Positions 8,087 to 16,274 of a DNA stretch of 42,120 nucleotides are shown piece by piece. The number at the start of each line of letters is the position of its first letter. Positions within the stretch are counted from its first letter, which is position 1. This DNA is from CAMLOF01 sp966692625 (GTDB lineage Bacteria > Pseudomonadota > Gammaproteobacteria > Burkholderiales > Burkholderiaceae_C). The notes under the pieces are model-generated. The model saw only the letters and a program-made list of their open reading frames with translations, had not been told where the DNA came from and searched no databases. The position numbers and the translations under genes are program-made. The DNA lies in NCBI GenBank assembly GCA_966692625.1, contig CBKZAG010000003.1, forward strand, positions 1-42,120, given 5' to 3'.

Positions 8087-11000
8087 ATGAGCGACGCCTC
8101 AACCCGTTCCCGATTCAACCTGTCCGAGTGGGCGCTGAACCACCAGCCGCTGACGCGCTACCTCATGGTCGTGCTGCTCGTGCTGGGCTTTGCCGCCTAC
8201 TTCCAGCTCGGTCAGGACGAAGACCCACCCTTCAACTTCCGTGCCATGGTCGTGCGCGCCTACTGGCCGGGCGCCACCGCCCAGCAGATGGCCGAACAGG
8301 TGGCCGACAAGCTGGAAAAAACGCTCCAGGAAGTGCCTTATGCCGACATCATCCGCAGCTACTCCAAACCTGGCGAGACGCTCATCATCTTCCAGGTGGC
8401 CGACTCTTCACCCGGCAAGGAATTGCAGCAGATCTGGTACACCGTTCGCAAGAAGATTGGTGACATGCGCGGCACCTTGCCTTCCGGGGTGGTGGGGCCG
8501 TACTTCAACGACGAGTTCGGGGATGTCTATGGCGTCATCTACGCGTTGCAGGGCGATGGCTTTTCGCCTGCGGAGTTGAAGGACGAGGCCGACCGCATCC
8601 GCCAAGACCTGCTGGGTGTGAAAAATGTCGCCAAGGTCGAACTCTTCGGCGCGCAGGACGAAAAGATCTACATCGAGGTTTCGCGCCGCCGCTTGGCCAC
8701 TCTGGGGCTGGACATGAGCCAGGTGCTCGAACAGCTCGGGCAGCAAAACGCCGTGGCACCCGCTGGCGTGGTGCAGACGCCGCAGGACGCGGTGGCGGTC
8801 CGCGTGGCGGGTGCCTTTCATTCCGTGGAAGAGTTGCGGGCCATGCCCATCCGCGCAGCCAACGGTGTTCAATTGCGCCTGGGGGACGTTGCCGAGGTAC
8901 GGCGCGACTATGTCGATCCACCGCAGACGAAAGTGCTGCACAACGGGCGCGACACCATCGCGCTCGGGGTGTCCATGGCCAAGGGCGGGGACATCATCGC
9001 CCTGGGCAAGGCCCTCAACGCCGAACTGGTTCGCATAGAGCGCAGTCTTCCGGCGGGCATGAAGCTCGTACAGGTGCAGGACCAGCCCACCACAGTGGCA
9101 ACGTCCGTCAACGAATTCGTCAAGGTGCTGATCGAAGCCGTGGTGGTGGTGCTGCTCGTGAGCTTCGTCAGCCTGGGGCTGCACCGCAACCCGCACGGCA
9201 GCGGCTGGCGCCGTTACACCCTCGACGCGCGCCCCGGCCTGGTGGTGTTCATCACCATCCCCCTGGTGCTGGCCATGACCTTCCTGGTCATGCAGTACTG
9301 GGGCATTGGCCTGCACAAAATCTCCCTGGGCTCGCTCATCATCGCTCTGGGCTTGCTGGTGGACGACGCCATCATCGCCGTCGAGATGATGGTGCGCAAG
9401 CTGGAGGAGGGTTACAGCATCATGCGCGCCGCCACCTTCACCTGGGACGTGACGGCCATGCCCATGCTTACCGGCACACTCATCACAGCAGCTGGTTTTC
9501 TGCCCATCGGCTTTGCCAAGTCCACCGTTGGCGAATACACCTTCGCCATTTTCGCGGTCACGGCCACTGCGCTGGTGCTTTCGTGGATCGTCGCGGTTTA
9601 CTTTGTGCCTTACCTCGGCGTCAGACTGCTCAAGATCAAGCCGCACACCGGGCCGGTCGCCGAGGTTTTCGACGGGCCGTTCTACATCCGGTTCCGCCGA
9701 ATCGTTGACTGGTGTGTCGAGCACCGCTGGCTCACCATAGGCATCACGCTGCTCACCTTCGTGCTGGGGCTGGCAGGCATGTCCAAGGTGCAGCAGCAGT
9801 TCTTCCCCGACTCGAACCGTCCCGAGATCATGGTCGACATCTGGCTGCCCGAGGGCACCTCCTTCGCGGCCAACGAGGAAGTGACCCGCCGTGTCGAGGC
9901 ACGCCTACAGCAGGTGCAAGGGGTGCAGCACGTGACCACCTGGGTGGGCTCGGGCCTGCCGCGCTTCTTTCTGCCGCTCGATCAGATCTTTCCCCAGACC
10001 AACGTCTCGCAGCTCCTGCTCATGACGGAAGACCTGAAGCAACGAGACCGCCTGGTCAACGAGCTTCCTAGTCTGTTGGCGCAGGAGTTTCCCGAGGCGC
10101 GAGGCCGGGTGAAGCTGCTGGCCAGCGGGCCGCCTGTGGCCTACCCGGTGCAGTTCCGCGTCGTTGGGCCCGACCCGGCACTGCTGCGTGAGCGGGCCGA
10201 CCAGGTCAAGCAGGTGATGCGCGCCAGCCCCAACACACGTGGCGTCAACGACAACTGGAACGAGTCCATCAAGGTGGTCCGCCTGGAGGTGGACCAGACC
10301 AAGGCTCGCGCGCTGGGGGTCAGCAGCGCCTCCATCGCGCAAACGGCGCGCATCGCCCTCAGCGGCAACACGGTGGGGCAGTACCGCGACGGAGACAAGC
10401 TGATCGACATCGTGTTGCGTCAGCCTTTGGCTGAACGCGATGCGGTGTCCGAACTGGCCAACGCCTACCTGCCCACCGCCAGCGGCAAGCCAGTTCCGCT
10501 CACGCAGATCGCACGCCCGGTGTTCAGCTGGGAGCCCGGCGTGATGTGGCGAGAGAACCGCGAGTACGCCATCACCGTGCAAGGCGACATCGTCGCTGGT
10601 TTGCAAGGCGCCACGGTTACCGATGAGTTGCTCCCAGCCATCCGCGCGCTGGAGGCTGACTGGGCGCGCCAGGGCGGCCCCGCCTATCGCGTTGACGTGG
10701 CGGGTTCGGTGGCGGAAAGCAGCAAGGGCTCGTCGTCGATCGCGGCCGGCATGCCGATGATGCTGTTCATCATCTTTACCTTGCTCATGCTGCAGTTGCA
10801 CAGCTTCAGCCGGGCCATGCTGGTGTTCCTGACCGGGCCGCTGGGCATGGCTGGGGTCGCCATGGCATTGCTGCTGCTCAACCGTCCCTTCGGCTTCGTG
10901 GCGCTGCTGGGTGTCATTGCGCTCATGGGCATGATCATGCGCAACTCGGTCATTCTGATTGATCAGATCGAGCAGGACCGGGAGCAGGGGGTTCCAGCGT

Positions 11001-11230
11001 GGGATGCCATCGTGGAAGCCGCTGTCAGGCGCTTGCGGCCCATCGTGTTGACGGCTGCTGCGGCTGTCCTGGCCATGATTCCCTTGTCCCGCAGCGTGTT
11101 CTGGGGGCCCATGGCGGTCGCCATCATGGGAGGTTTGATTGTTGCCACCGTGCTTACCTTGCTGGCCTTGCCTGCGATGTATGCCGCCTGGTTTCGGGTG
11201 CGCCGGGAGCCGCACGCGCTGACGCAGTGA
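8087..11230 (+). CDS. RND family efflux pump, AcrB/HAE1-like inner-membrane permease
   Basis: A 1047-residue proton-driven exporter with two homologous halves, each a membrane bundle with a large periplasmic loop after its first transmembrane helix. The proton-relay acidic pair is present in transmembrane helix 4 ('GLLVDDAIIAVEMMV', about residues 420-434). The second half repeats the pattern ('GVIALMGMIMRNSVILIDQIE', about 940-960). Length matches AcrB-type pumps. The substrate cannot be read from sequence; organic solvents, antibiotics and biocides are typical. It is co-transcribed with the adaptor. The region after its stop (11231-11463) carries no gene. Confidence 0.94.
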   Translation: MSDASTRSRFNLSEWALNHQPLTRYLMVVLLVLGFAAYFQLGQDEDPPFNFRAMVVRAYWPGATAQQMAEQVADKLEKTLQEVPYADIIRSYSKPGETLIIFQVADSSPGKELQQIWYTVRKKIGDMRGTLPSGVVGPYFNDEFGDVYGVIYALQGDGFSPAELKDEADRIRQDLLGVKNVAKVELFGAQDEKIYIEVSRRRLATLGLDMSQVLEQLGQQNAVAPAGVVQTPQDAVAVRVAGAFHSVEELRAMPIRAANGVQLRLGDVAEVRRDYVDPPQTKVLHNGRDTIALGVSMAKGGDIIALGKALNAELVRIERSLPAGMKLVQVQDQPTTVATSVNEFVKVLIEAVVVVLLVSFVSLGLHRNPHGSGWRRYTLDARPGLVVFITIPLVLAMTFLVMQYWGIGLHKISLGSLIIALGLLVDDAIIAVEMMVRKLEEGYSIMRAATFTWDVTAMPMLTGTLITAAGFLPIGFAKSTVGEYTFAIFAVTATALVLSWIVAVYFVPYLGVRLLKIKPHTGPVAEVFDGPFYIRFRRIVDWCVEHRWLTIGITLLTFVLGLAGMSKVQQQFFPDSNRPEIMVDIWLPEGTSFAANEEVTRRVEARLQQVQGVQHVTTWVGSGLPRFFLPLDQIFPQTNVSQLLLMTEDLKQRDRLVNELPSLLAQEFPEARGRVKLLASGPPVAYPVQFRVVGPDPALLRERADQVKQVMRASPNTRGVNDNWNESIKVVRLEVDQTKARALGVSSASIAQTARIALSGNTVGQYRDGDKLIDIVLRQPLAERDAVSELANAYLPTASGKPVPLTQIARPVFSWEPGVMWRENREYAITVQGDIVAGLQGATVTDELLPAIRALEADWARQGGPAYRVDVAGSVAESSKGSSSIAAGMPMMLFIIFTLLMLQLHSFSRAMLVFLTGPLGMAGVAMALLLLNRPFGFVALLGVIALMGMIMRNSVILIDQIEQDREQGVPAWDAIVEAAVRRLRPIVLTAAAAVLAMIPLSRSVFWGPMAVAIMGGLIVATVLTLLALPAMYAAWFRVRREPHALTQ

Positions 11231-11463
11231 TGTTTCCCGGCCAGGTCACTGCGGGGGCGATCAGGGAATACCCTTATCGATAAAAGTGTTAATATTACCG
11301 ATATACAAGGCTTTGGAGGTATCCGAGCCCCGTATCCGGCGTTGGGTATTTCATTCAACCGTGCCGGATGGGCTCGTTGAGAGCGCGTGGCCAGCCCAGG
11401 CCAGTCGCGCATGGCCTTGCCCGCACCCGCGCAGAAAAACAGAAGAACAGGCACGACCGAGGC
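11231..11463. other. Intergenic region before the diguanylate cyclase gene
   Basis: About 230 bp without a supported gene. It holds an AT-rich patch (11272-11310) unusual for this high-GC DNA, with the perfect 10-bp palindrome TTATCGATAA (11274-11283) and the 8-bp TAATATTA (11290-11297). These could be part of a promoter or a regulator site for the downstream gene. An upstream in-frame ATG at 11368 would extend the cyclase by 32 residues, but that extension is basic and unlike a domain. Confidence 0.4.
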
Positions 11464-12507
11464 ATGCACGACTCTCTCATCCATCTGGAGCAGGTGGCCC
11501 GGCTGACGCACGTCAAGGACCGGGACACTACCGATTCCGTACTGGTCGAAGTGCTGCGCACCTTGCTGCAGCAGGCGGTGGTGTCTCTCATTGAGGTGCT
11601 TCCCTGGAACGAGCAGTGGCGTTGCCTGGTGCGGGCTCACATCGCTCCAGGTATGGTGGCGCCAGCATCCACCTCCGCATGGACCCCGCCAGACGAGCTT
11701 GAGCTCCTCGGGGATTTCCCGCACCGCGTCGCATGCATTGAAACGCGGCAGGCTGGGGTGTTCGAGTATGCCGGTCGCCCTTGTCTGGTGGTGCCCGTGT
11801 TTTCAGAAGGCGAGCGGGCGCTTCTGATCGAGGTTCTTCTGGCCCAGCGGCCGCAGCCCGCCACCGTCCGTCTGGTGGAGGGGGTTGCACGCATCTACCA
11901 GAACTTTCTGAATCTTCTGGACTACAGCGAGCGCGATTCCCTGACGTCGCTGCTCAACCGCAAGTCGTTCGACGAGACCTTCTTCAAAGCAACCAGTTCT
12001 GTGGCGCACGTGCTGCCTGACGGGAGCGCCTTTGGCCAGCGGCGTGAACATGACGCTTCTGTTCACTGGCTGGGTGTCATCGACATTGACCATTTCAAGC
12101 TTGTCAACGACCGTTTCGGCCACCTCATCGGCGACGAGGTGTTGTTGTTGATTGCCCGGGTCATGCGCAGCACCTTCCGGCACGACGATCGGCTCTATCG
12201 GTTTGGCGGTGAAGAGTTCGTTGTGCTGCTGCGTGCAGACGATGAAGAGGCCGCTCTGGCCATCTTCGAGCGCTTTCGGCGTAACGTTGAGCAGTACCCG
12301 TTTCCACAGGTCGGTTGCATCACGGCCAGCGTGGGTTTCACGCGGGTCAGGGAGCATGACACGCCTTCAGGCGCCTTTGAACGCGCGGACAAGGCTGTCT
12401 ACCTGGCGAAGGGCCAGGGCCGCAACCTGGTGCGTGGCTATGAACGACACGTCTATACCGGCGGCGGATTGGAGCACCGTCCAGAGGGGGACGTCGAACT
12501 CTTCTGA
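11464..12507 (+). CDS. GGDEF diguanylate cyclase with GAF-like N-terminal domain
   Basis: A 347-residue soluble protein predicted to make cyclic di-GMP from two GTP. The C-terminal GGDEF domain (about residues 165-330) has an intact active site 'YRFGGEEFVVLL' and an intact inhibitory I-site, RHDD, five residues before GGEEF. It should therefore be active and subject to product inhibition. The substrate-binding stretch 'GVIDIDHFKLVNDRFGHLIG' is also canonical. The first 150 residues look like a GAF-type sensor ('LVVPVFSEGERALLIEVLL'), with ligand unknown. The ribosome-binding site before 11464 is weak, so the start is less certain than the domain call. Confidence 0.88.
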   Translation: MHDSLIHLEQVARLTHVKDRDTTDSVLVEVLRTLLQQAVVSLIEVLPWNEQWRCLVRAHIAPGMVAPASTSAWTPPDELELLGDFPHRVACIETRQAGVFEYAGRPCLVVPVFSEGERALLIEVLLAQRPQPATVRLVEGVARIYQNFLNLLDYSERDSLTSLLNRKSFDETFFKATSSVAHVLPDGSAFGQRREHDASVHWLGVIDIDHFKLVNDRFGHLIGDEVLLLIARVMRSTFRHDDRLYRFGGEEFVVLLRADDEEAALAIFERFRRNVEQYPFPQVGCITASVGFTRVREHDTPSGAFERADKAVYLAKGQGRNLVRGYERHVYTGGGLEHRPEGDVELF

Positions 12508-12525
12508 TGCCGAGCCGCCGATTGG

Positions 12526-12555
12526 TTAAAGCCGGCGTGCCGCAGGCTTTACAAT
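12526..12555 (+). promoter_or_regulatory. Candidate promoter of tRNA-Leu and tig
   Basis: A good -10 hexamer TACAAT (12550-12555) lies 45 bp before the mature tRNA end. An imperfect -35 TTAAAG (12526-12531) sits 18 bp upstream of it. The spacing is right, but the -35 matches only three positions of the consensus. Confidence 0.4.
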
Positions 12556-12600
12556 AGCAGGTTTGCTGCGTCACGCCTGCGGGCTGGGCAGCCAAAGCGT

Positions 12601-12687
12601 GCGCGGGTGGCGAAATTGGTAGACGCACCAGGTTTAGGTCCTGACGCCAGCAATGGTGTGGGGGTTCGAGTCCCCCCCCGCGCACCA
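12601..12687 (+). tRNA. tRNA-Leu (anticodon UAG)
   Basis: A complete 87-nt tRNA. The 7-bp acceptor stem pairs GCGCGGG (12601-12607) with CCCGCGC before ACCA; the CCA end is encoded. The D-loop is 'TTGGTAGACG'. The anticodon stem CCAGG/CCTGA-type holds the loop TTTAGGT with anticodon TAG. A long variable arm and the T-loop 'GGTTCGAGTCC' complete a class II leucine tRNA. It reads CUA and other CUN codons. It lies 63 bp upstream of tig. Confidence 0.97.
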
Positions 12688-12750
12688 CAACGGATGGAAA
12701 CACACACGGGGCAGCCGCTGGCTGTCTCATCCCTTATTTAGGAGAAAACC

Positions 12751-14061
12751 ATGGCAGTGAACGTCGAAACCCTGGAAAAGCTGGAGCGCAAGATCACGCT
12801 CGAGCTGCCGGTTGACGCCATCCAGAAGGAAGTCGAAGCCCGCCTCAAGCGCATGCAGCGCCAGGTGAAGATGGACGGTTTCCGTCCTGGCAAGGTGCCG
12901 CTGGGCGTCGTGGCTCAGCGCTACGGCTACTCGGTGCAGTACGAAGTTATGAACGACAAGGTGGGCGAGGCCTTCAATGCCGCTGCCGCTGAAGCCAAGC
13001 TGCGCATCGCCGGGTCGCCCCGCATCAACGAGAAAGACGGCGCCGCTGAAGGCAGCGTGGCTTTCGAAGCCATCTTCGAGGTCTACCCCGAAGTGAAGAT
13101 CAACGACCTGTCCGGCGCTACTGTCGAGAAGGTCTCTGCGGAAGTCAATGACGCTGCCATCGACCGCACGCTGGACATCCTGCGCAAGCAGCGCCGCACG
13201 TTCGGCCAGCGCCCCCAGGCTGAAGCAGCCCAGGACGGTGACCGCGTGACCATCGACTTCGAAGGCAAGATCGACGGCGAGCCGTTCGAAGGCGGCAAGG
13301 CCGAAGGCTTCCAGTTCCTGGTCGGCGAAGGCCAGATGCTCAAGGAGTTTGAAGACGCCGTGCGCGGTATGAAGGCTGGCGAGTCCAAGACCTTCCCGCT
13401 GAACTTCCCTGCTGACTACCACGGCAAGGAAGTTGCTGGCAAGCAGGCTGACTTCCTGGTCACCGTGCAAAAGGTTGAAGCCGCCAACCTGCCTGAGGTT
13501 GACGAGACTTTCGTGAAGTCCCTGGGTATTGCTGACGGCACGGTGGAAGCCCTGCGCGCCGACATCAAGAAAAACCTGGAGCGCGAAGTAAAGTTCCGCC
13601 TGCAGGCCCGCAACAAGGCTGCCGTGATGGACGCGCTGATCGCCCAGGCTGAGCTGGACCTGCCCAAGGCCAGCGTGGAAGCCGAGGTGGAGCGTCTGGT
13701 GGAAGGCGCCCGCGCCGACCTGAAGCAGCGCGGTATCAAGGACGCTGACAAGGCTCCGATTCCTCCCGAGCTGTTCAAGGACCAGGCCGAGCGCCGCGTG
13801 CGCCTGGGCCTGGTGGTGGCCGAACTGGTCAACGCCAATGGCCTGCAGGCCAAGCCCGAGCAGATCGACGCCCACATCAACGAGTTGGCCGCTTCCTACG
13901 AAAGCCCGGCCGACGTGGTGCGTTGGTACAAGGCCGACAACCGCCGCCTGGCCGAGGTCGAAGCCATCGTGATCGAGAACAACGTCACGGAATTCGTTCT
14001 GGGCAAAGCTCAAGTGACCGAGAAAGCCATCAGCTTCGAAGAACTGATGGGTCAGGCTTGA
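12751..14061 (+). CDS. tig: Trigger factor, ribosome-bound chaperone
   Basis: A 436-residue chaperone that binds at the ribosomal exit tunnel (protein L23) and shields nascent chains. The ribosome-docking signature 'GFRPGKVP' is at about residues 44-51. The FKBP-type prolyl isomerase domain spans roughly 155-240 ('GDRVTIDFEGKIDGEPFEGG'). The C-terminal arm domain follows ('FRLQARNKAAVMDALI' onward). Length is normal. A strong ribosome-binding site, AGGAG, precedes the ATG. Its place ahead of clpP, clpX and lon is the common proteobacterial order. A strong terminator follows at 14087. Confidence 0.98.
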   Translation: MAVNVETLEKLERKITLELPVDAIQKEVEARLKRMQRQVKMDGFRPGKVPLGVVAQRYGYSVQYEVMNDKVGEAFNAAAAEAKLRIAGSPRINEKDGAAEGSVAFEAIFEVYPEVKINDLSGATVEKVSAEVNDAAIDRTLDILRKQRRTFGQRPQAEAAQDGDRVTIDFEGKIDGEPFEGGKAEGFQFLVGEGQMLKEFEDAVRGMKAGESKTFPLNFPADYHGKEVAGKQADFLVTVQKVEAANLPEVDETFVKSLGIADGTVEALRADIKKNLEREVKFRLQARNKAAVMDALIAQAELDLPKASVEAEVERLVEGARADLKQRGIKDADKAPIPPELFKDQAERRVRLGLVVAELVNANGLQAKPEQIDAHINELAASYESPADVVRWYKADNRRLAEVEAIVIENNVTEFVLGKAQVTEKAISFEELMGQA

Positions 14062-14086
14062 TCCAGCAACTGCCGGATTGACGCAA

Positions 14087-14115
14087 AAGGGCGGAATCAC
14101 CTTCCGCCCTTTTTT
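14087..14115 (+). terminator. Rho-independent terminator of tig
   Basis: AAGGGCGGAA (14087-14096), a 5-base loop and TTCCGCCCTT (14102-14111) form a perfect 10-bp stem, followed by more T residues. It lies 25 bp after the tig stop codon and separates tig from clpP transcription. Confidence 0.93.
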
Positions 14116-14158
14116 CTTGCCGCTACGCCCCCACTTGCCAAACTCCCTTTCGGCTTTG

Positions 14159-14177
14159 GTTACAGTAGCGCTGTAAC
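14159..14177 (+). promoter_or_regulatory. Perfect 7-bp inverted repeat in the clpP upstream region
   Basis: GTTACAGTAGCGCTGTAAC: arms GTTACAG and CTGTAAC with a 5-bp centre, ending 20 bp before the clpP ATG. It is AT-richer than its surroundings. No T-run follows, so it is not a terminator. It could be an operator or a 5' mRNA hairpin. I do not recognise a known regulator consensus, and I found no convincing sigma-32 promoter in this gap. Confidence 0.45.
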
Positions 14178-14197
14178 GTTTTCTGGAGCTTCCACAC

Positions 14198-14809
14198 ATG
14201 AGCGCATTGGACGCACAAAACCTGGGCCTGGTGCCCATGGTGATCGAACAGTCGGGCCGTGGCGAACGCGCCTACGACATCTATTCCCGCCTCCTCAAGG
14301 AGCGCGTGGTGTTCCTGGTGGGGCCGGTCAACGACCAGTCTGCCAACCTGGTGGTGGCACAGCTGCTGTTCCTGGAAAGCGAAAACCCTGACAAGGACAT
14401 CTCGCTCTACATCAACTCCCCGGGCGGTTCGGTGAGCGCTGGCATGTCGATCTTCGACACCATGAACTTCATCAAACCCGACGTGTCCACGCTGTGCATG
14501 GGCATGGCAGCCAGCATGGGTGCATTCCTGCTGGCGGCTGGCGCCAAGGGCAAACGCTTCGCGCTGCCCAACTCCCGCGTCATGATCCACCAGCCGCTGG
14601 GCGGCGCCCAGGGCCAGGCCACCGACATCGAAATCCACGCCCGCGAGATCCTGCGCCTGCGCGCGGACCTCAACCGCGTGCTGTCCGAGCGCACCGGCCA
14701 GCCGCTGGACAAGATCGAGCGTGACACCGAGCGCGACTACTTCATGTCTGCCGCCGAGGCTGCCGAGTACGGCCTGGTGGACAAGGTGATCGACAAGCGC
14801 GGTGCCTGA
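14198..14809 (+). CDS. clpP: ATP-dependent Clp protease proteolytic subunit
   Basis: A 203-residue serine peptidase that forms the double-heptamer chamber of ClpXP. The catalytic triad is visible: Ser106 in 'GMAASMGAF', His131 in 'VMIHQPLGG', and Asp180 in 'ERDTERDYFMS'. The short N-terminal propeptide region precedes 'ERAYDIYSRLL'. Length matches ClpP1-type enzymes. clpX follows 97 bp downstream on the same strand, so the peptidase and its unfoldase are made together. Confidence 0.98.
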   Translation: MSALDAQNLGLVPMVIEQSGRGERAYDIYSRLLKERVVFLVGPVNDQSANLVVAQLLFLESENPDKDISLYINSPGGSVSAGMSIFDTMNFIKPDVSTLCMGMAASMGAFLLAAGAKGKRFALPNSRVMIHQPLGGAQGQATDIEIHAREILRLRADLNRVLSERTGQPLDKIERDTERDYFMSAAEAAEYGLVDKVIDKRGA

Positions 14810-14906
14810 GCGCTGACCCGGGCCTGGTTGGTGTTCGGGTCGTCCGTTTCTTCTTTCCGTGTCCCTGGCCCCCCTGATTTCCCACGACCCTTCAAGGCAC
14901 GCACAC

Positions 14907-16172
14907 ATGGCCGACAAAAAAGGCGCCAACAGCGAAAAAACCCTTTACTGCTCCTTCTGCGGCAAGAGCCAGCACGAGGTGAAGAAACTCATTGCCGGTC
15001 CGTCGGTGTTCATCTGCGACGAGTGCATTGACCTGTGCAATGACATCATCCGCGACGAACTGCCCGCCACCACGGTAAAGGCGGGTGAGGGTGACCGCCT
15101 GCCCAGCCCGGTGGACATCAAGAAGCACCTAGACAACTACGTGATCGGCCAGGAAATGGCCAAGAAGTCGCTGTCGGTGGCGGTGTACAACCACTACAAG
15201 CGCTTGCGCCACAAGGAAACCGCCAAGAAGGACGACGTGGAACTGGCCAAGAGCAACATTTTGCTCATCGGCCCCACGGGTTCTGGCAAGACCCTGCTGG
15301 CCCAGACCATGGCGCGCATGTTGAACGTGCCCTTCGTGATGGCCGACGCCACCACGTTGACCGAAGCCGGTTATGTGGGCGAGGACGTTGAAAACATCAT
15401 CGCCAAGCTGCTGCAGACCTGCGACTACGACGTCAGCAAGGCGCAGCAGGGCATCGTCTATATCGACGAGATCGACAAGATCACCCGCAAGTCCGAAAAC
15501 CCCTCCATCACCCGTGATGTGTCGGGCGAGGGTGTGCAGCAGGCTTTGCTCAAGCTGGTCGAAGGCACCATGGCTTCTGTGCCGCCCCAGGGCGGGCGCA
15601 AGCACCCCAACCAGGACATGTTGCAGGTGGATACCTCCAACATCCTGTTCATCTGCGGTGGCGCCTTTGCTGGCCTGGAAAAGGTCATCGAGAGCCGCAC
15701 AGAAGGCTCGGGCATTGGTTTTGGCGCGTCGGTGAAGAGCAAGCAACAGCGCAGCCTGACCGAGATCTTTGCCGAGGTGGAGCCTGACGACCTGGTGCGT
15801 TTTGGTCTCATCCCCGAACTGGTGGGTCGCCTGCCGGTGGTCACCGCCCTGGCCGAGCTGGGTGAAGATGCCCTGGTGGACATCCTCACCGAGCCCAAGA
15901 ACGCCGTGGTCAAACAGTTTGCGCATCTGCTGCAGATGGAGGGCGTGGAGCTGGAAGTGCGCCCGCCCGCACTGAAGGCCATCGCGCGCAAGGCCATCAA
16001 GCGCAAGACGGGCGCCCGTGGCCTGCGTTCCATTCTGGAACAGGCACTGATGGACACGATGTTTGAACTGCCGAGCATCAGCAATGTCGAAAAGGTCGTG
16101 GTGGACGAGTCCACCATTGACGAGGGCAAGCCGCCCTTGCTGGTGTATCGCGAAGCCGCCCGGCAGGCCTGA
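14907..16172 (+). CDS. clpX: ClpX, AAA+ unfoldase of ClpXP
   Basis: A 421-residue ATPase that recognises tagged substrates such as ssrA-tagged chains, unfolds them and feeds them to ClpP. The N-terminal zinc-binding domain has Cys15, Cys18, Cys37 and Cys40. Walker A is 'GPTGSGKT' (122-129) and Walker B is 'IVYIDEIDKI'. The ClpP-docking loop carries 'SGIGFGASVK', the IGF motif. The ATG at 14907 is chosen because it gives the normal ClpX amino end ('MADKKGANSEK'); an in-frame GTG 48 bp upstream adds non-conserved residues. lon follows on the same strand. Confidence 0.98.
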   Translation: MADKKGANSEKTLYCSFCGKSQHEVKKLIAGPSVFICDECIDLCNDIIRDELPATTVKAGEGDRLPSPVDIKKHLDNYVIGQEMAKKSLSVAVYNHYKRLRHKETAKKDDVELAKSNILLIGPTGSGKTLLAQTMARMLNVPFVMADATTLTEAGYVGEDVENIIAKLLQTCDYDVSKAQQGIVYIDEIDKITRKSENPSITRDVSGEGVQQALLKLVEGTMASVPPQGGRKHPNQDMLQVDTSNILFICGGAFAGLEKVIESRTEGSGIGFGASVKSKQQRSLTEIFAEVEPDDLVRFGLIPELVGRLPVVTALAELGEDALVDILTEPKNAVVKQFAHLLQMEGVELEVRPPALKAIARKAIKRKTGARGLRSILEQALMDTMFELPSISNVEKVVVDESTIDEGKPPLLVYREAARQA

Positions 16173-16181
16173 CCGGGCGGG

Positions 16182-16223
16182 CGTGGGCCCCACCGTGGGC
16201 CCATGCCCCCACTGGCAAGTGGG
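16182..16223 (+). other. Two adjacent hairpin-forming repeats between clpX and lon
   Basis: TGGGCCC and GGGCCCA (about 16183-16202) are separated by six bases. They are followed by CCCACT-GGCA-AGTGGG (16208-16223). Neither has a T-run, so intrinsic termination is doubtful. The AAGTGGG arm (16217-16223) can also pair with CCCACTT at 16244-16250, so two foldings compete in any read-through transcript from clpX. Confidence 0.4.
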
Positions 16224-16250
16224 TTGAACTGGCCTGAGGTGCCCCCACTT
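16223..16250 (+). promoter_or_regulatory. Candidate heat-shock (sigma-32) promoter of lon
   Basis: GTTGAA (16223-16228), a 14-bp spacer and CCCCACTT (16243-16250) fit the RpoH consensus CTTGAA-N(11-16)-CCCCATNT with one mismatch in each element. A start near 16257 leaves a leader of about 18 bases holding the AAAGAGG ribosome-binding site. Lon is a classic sigma-32 gene in proteobacteria, which supports the reading. Confidence 0.6.
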
Positions 16251-16274
16251 GGCCCTACAGAAAGAGGTAAGACG

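Noticed and set aside
11274..11297. TTATCGATAA and TAATATTA palindromes as a defined operator
   Set aside because: Both are short, no regulator consensus is recognised, and AT-rich patches near promoters often give such palindromes.
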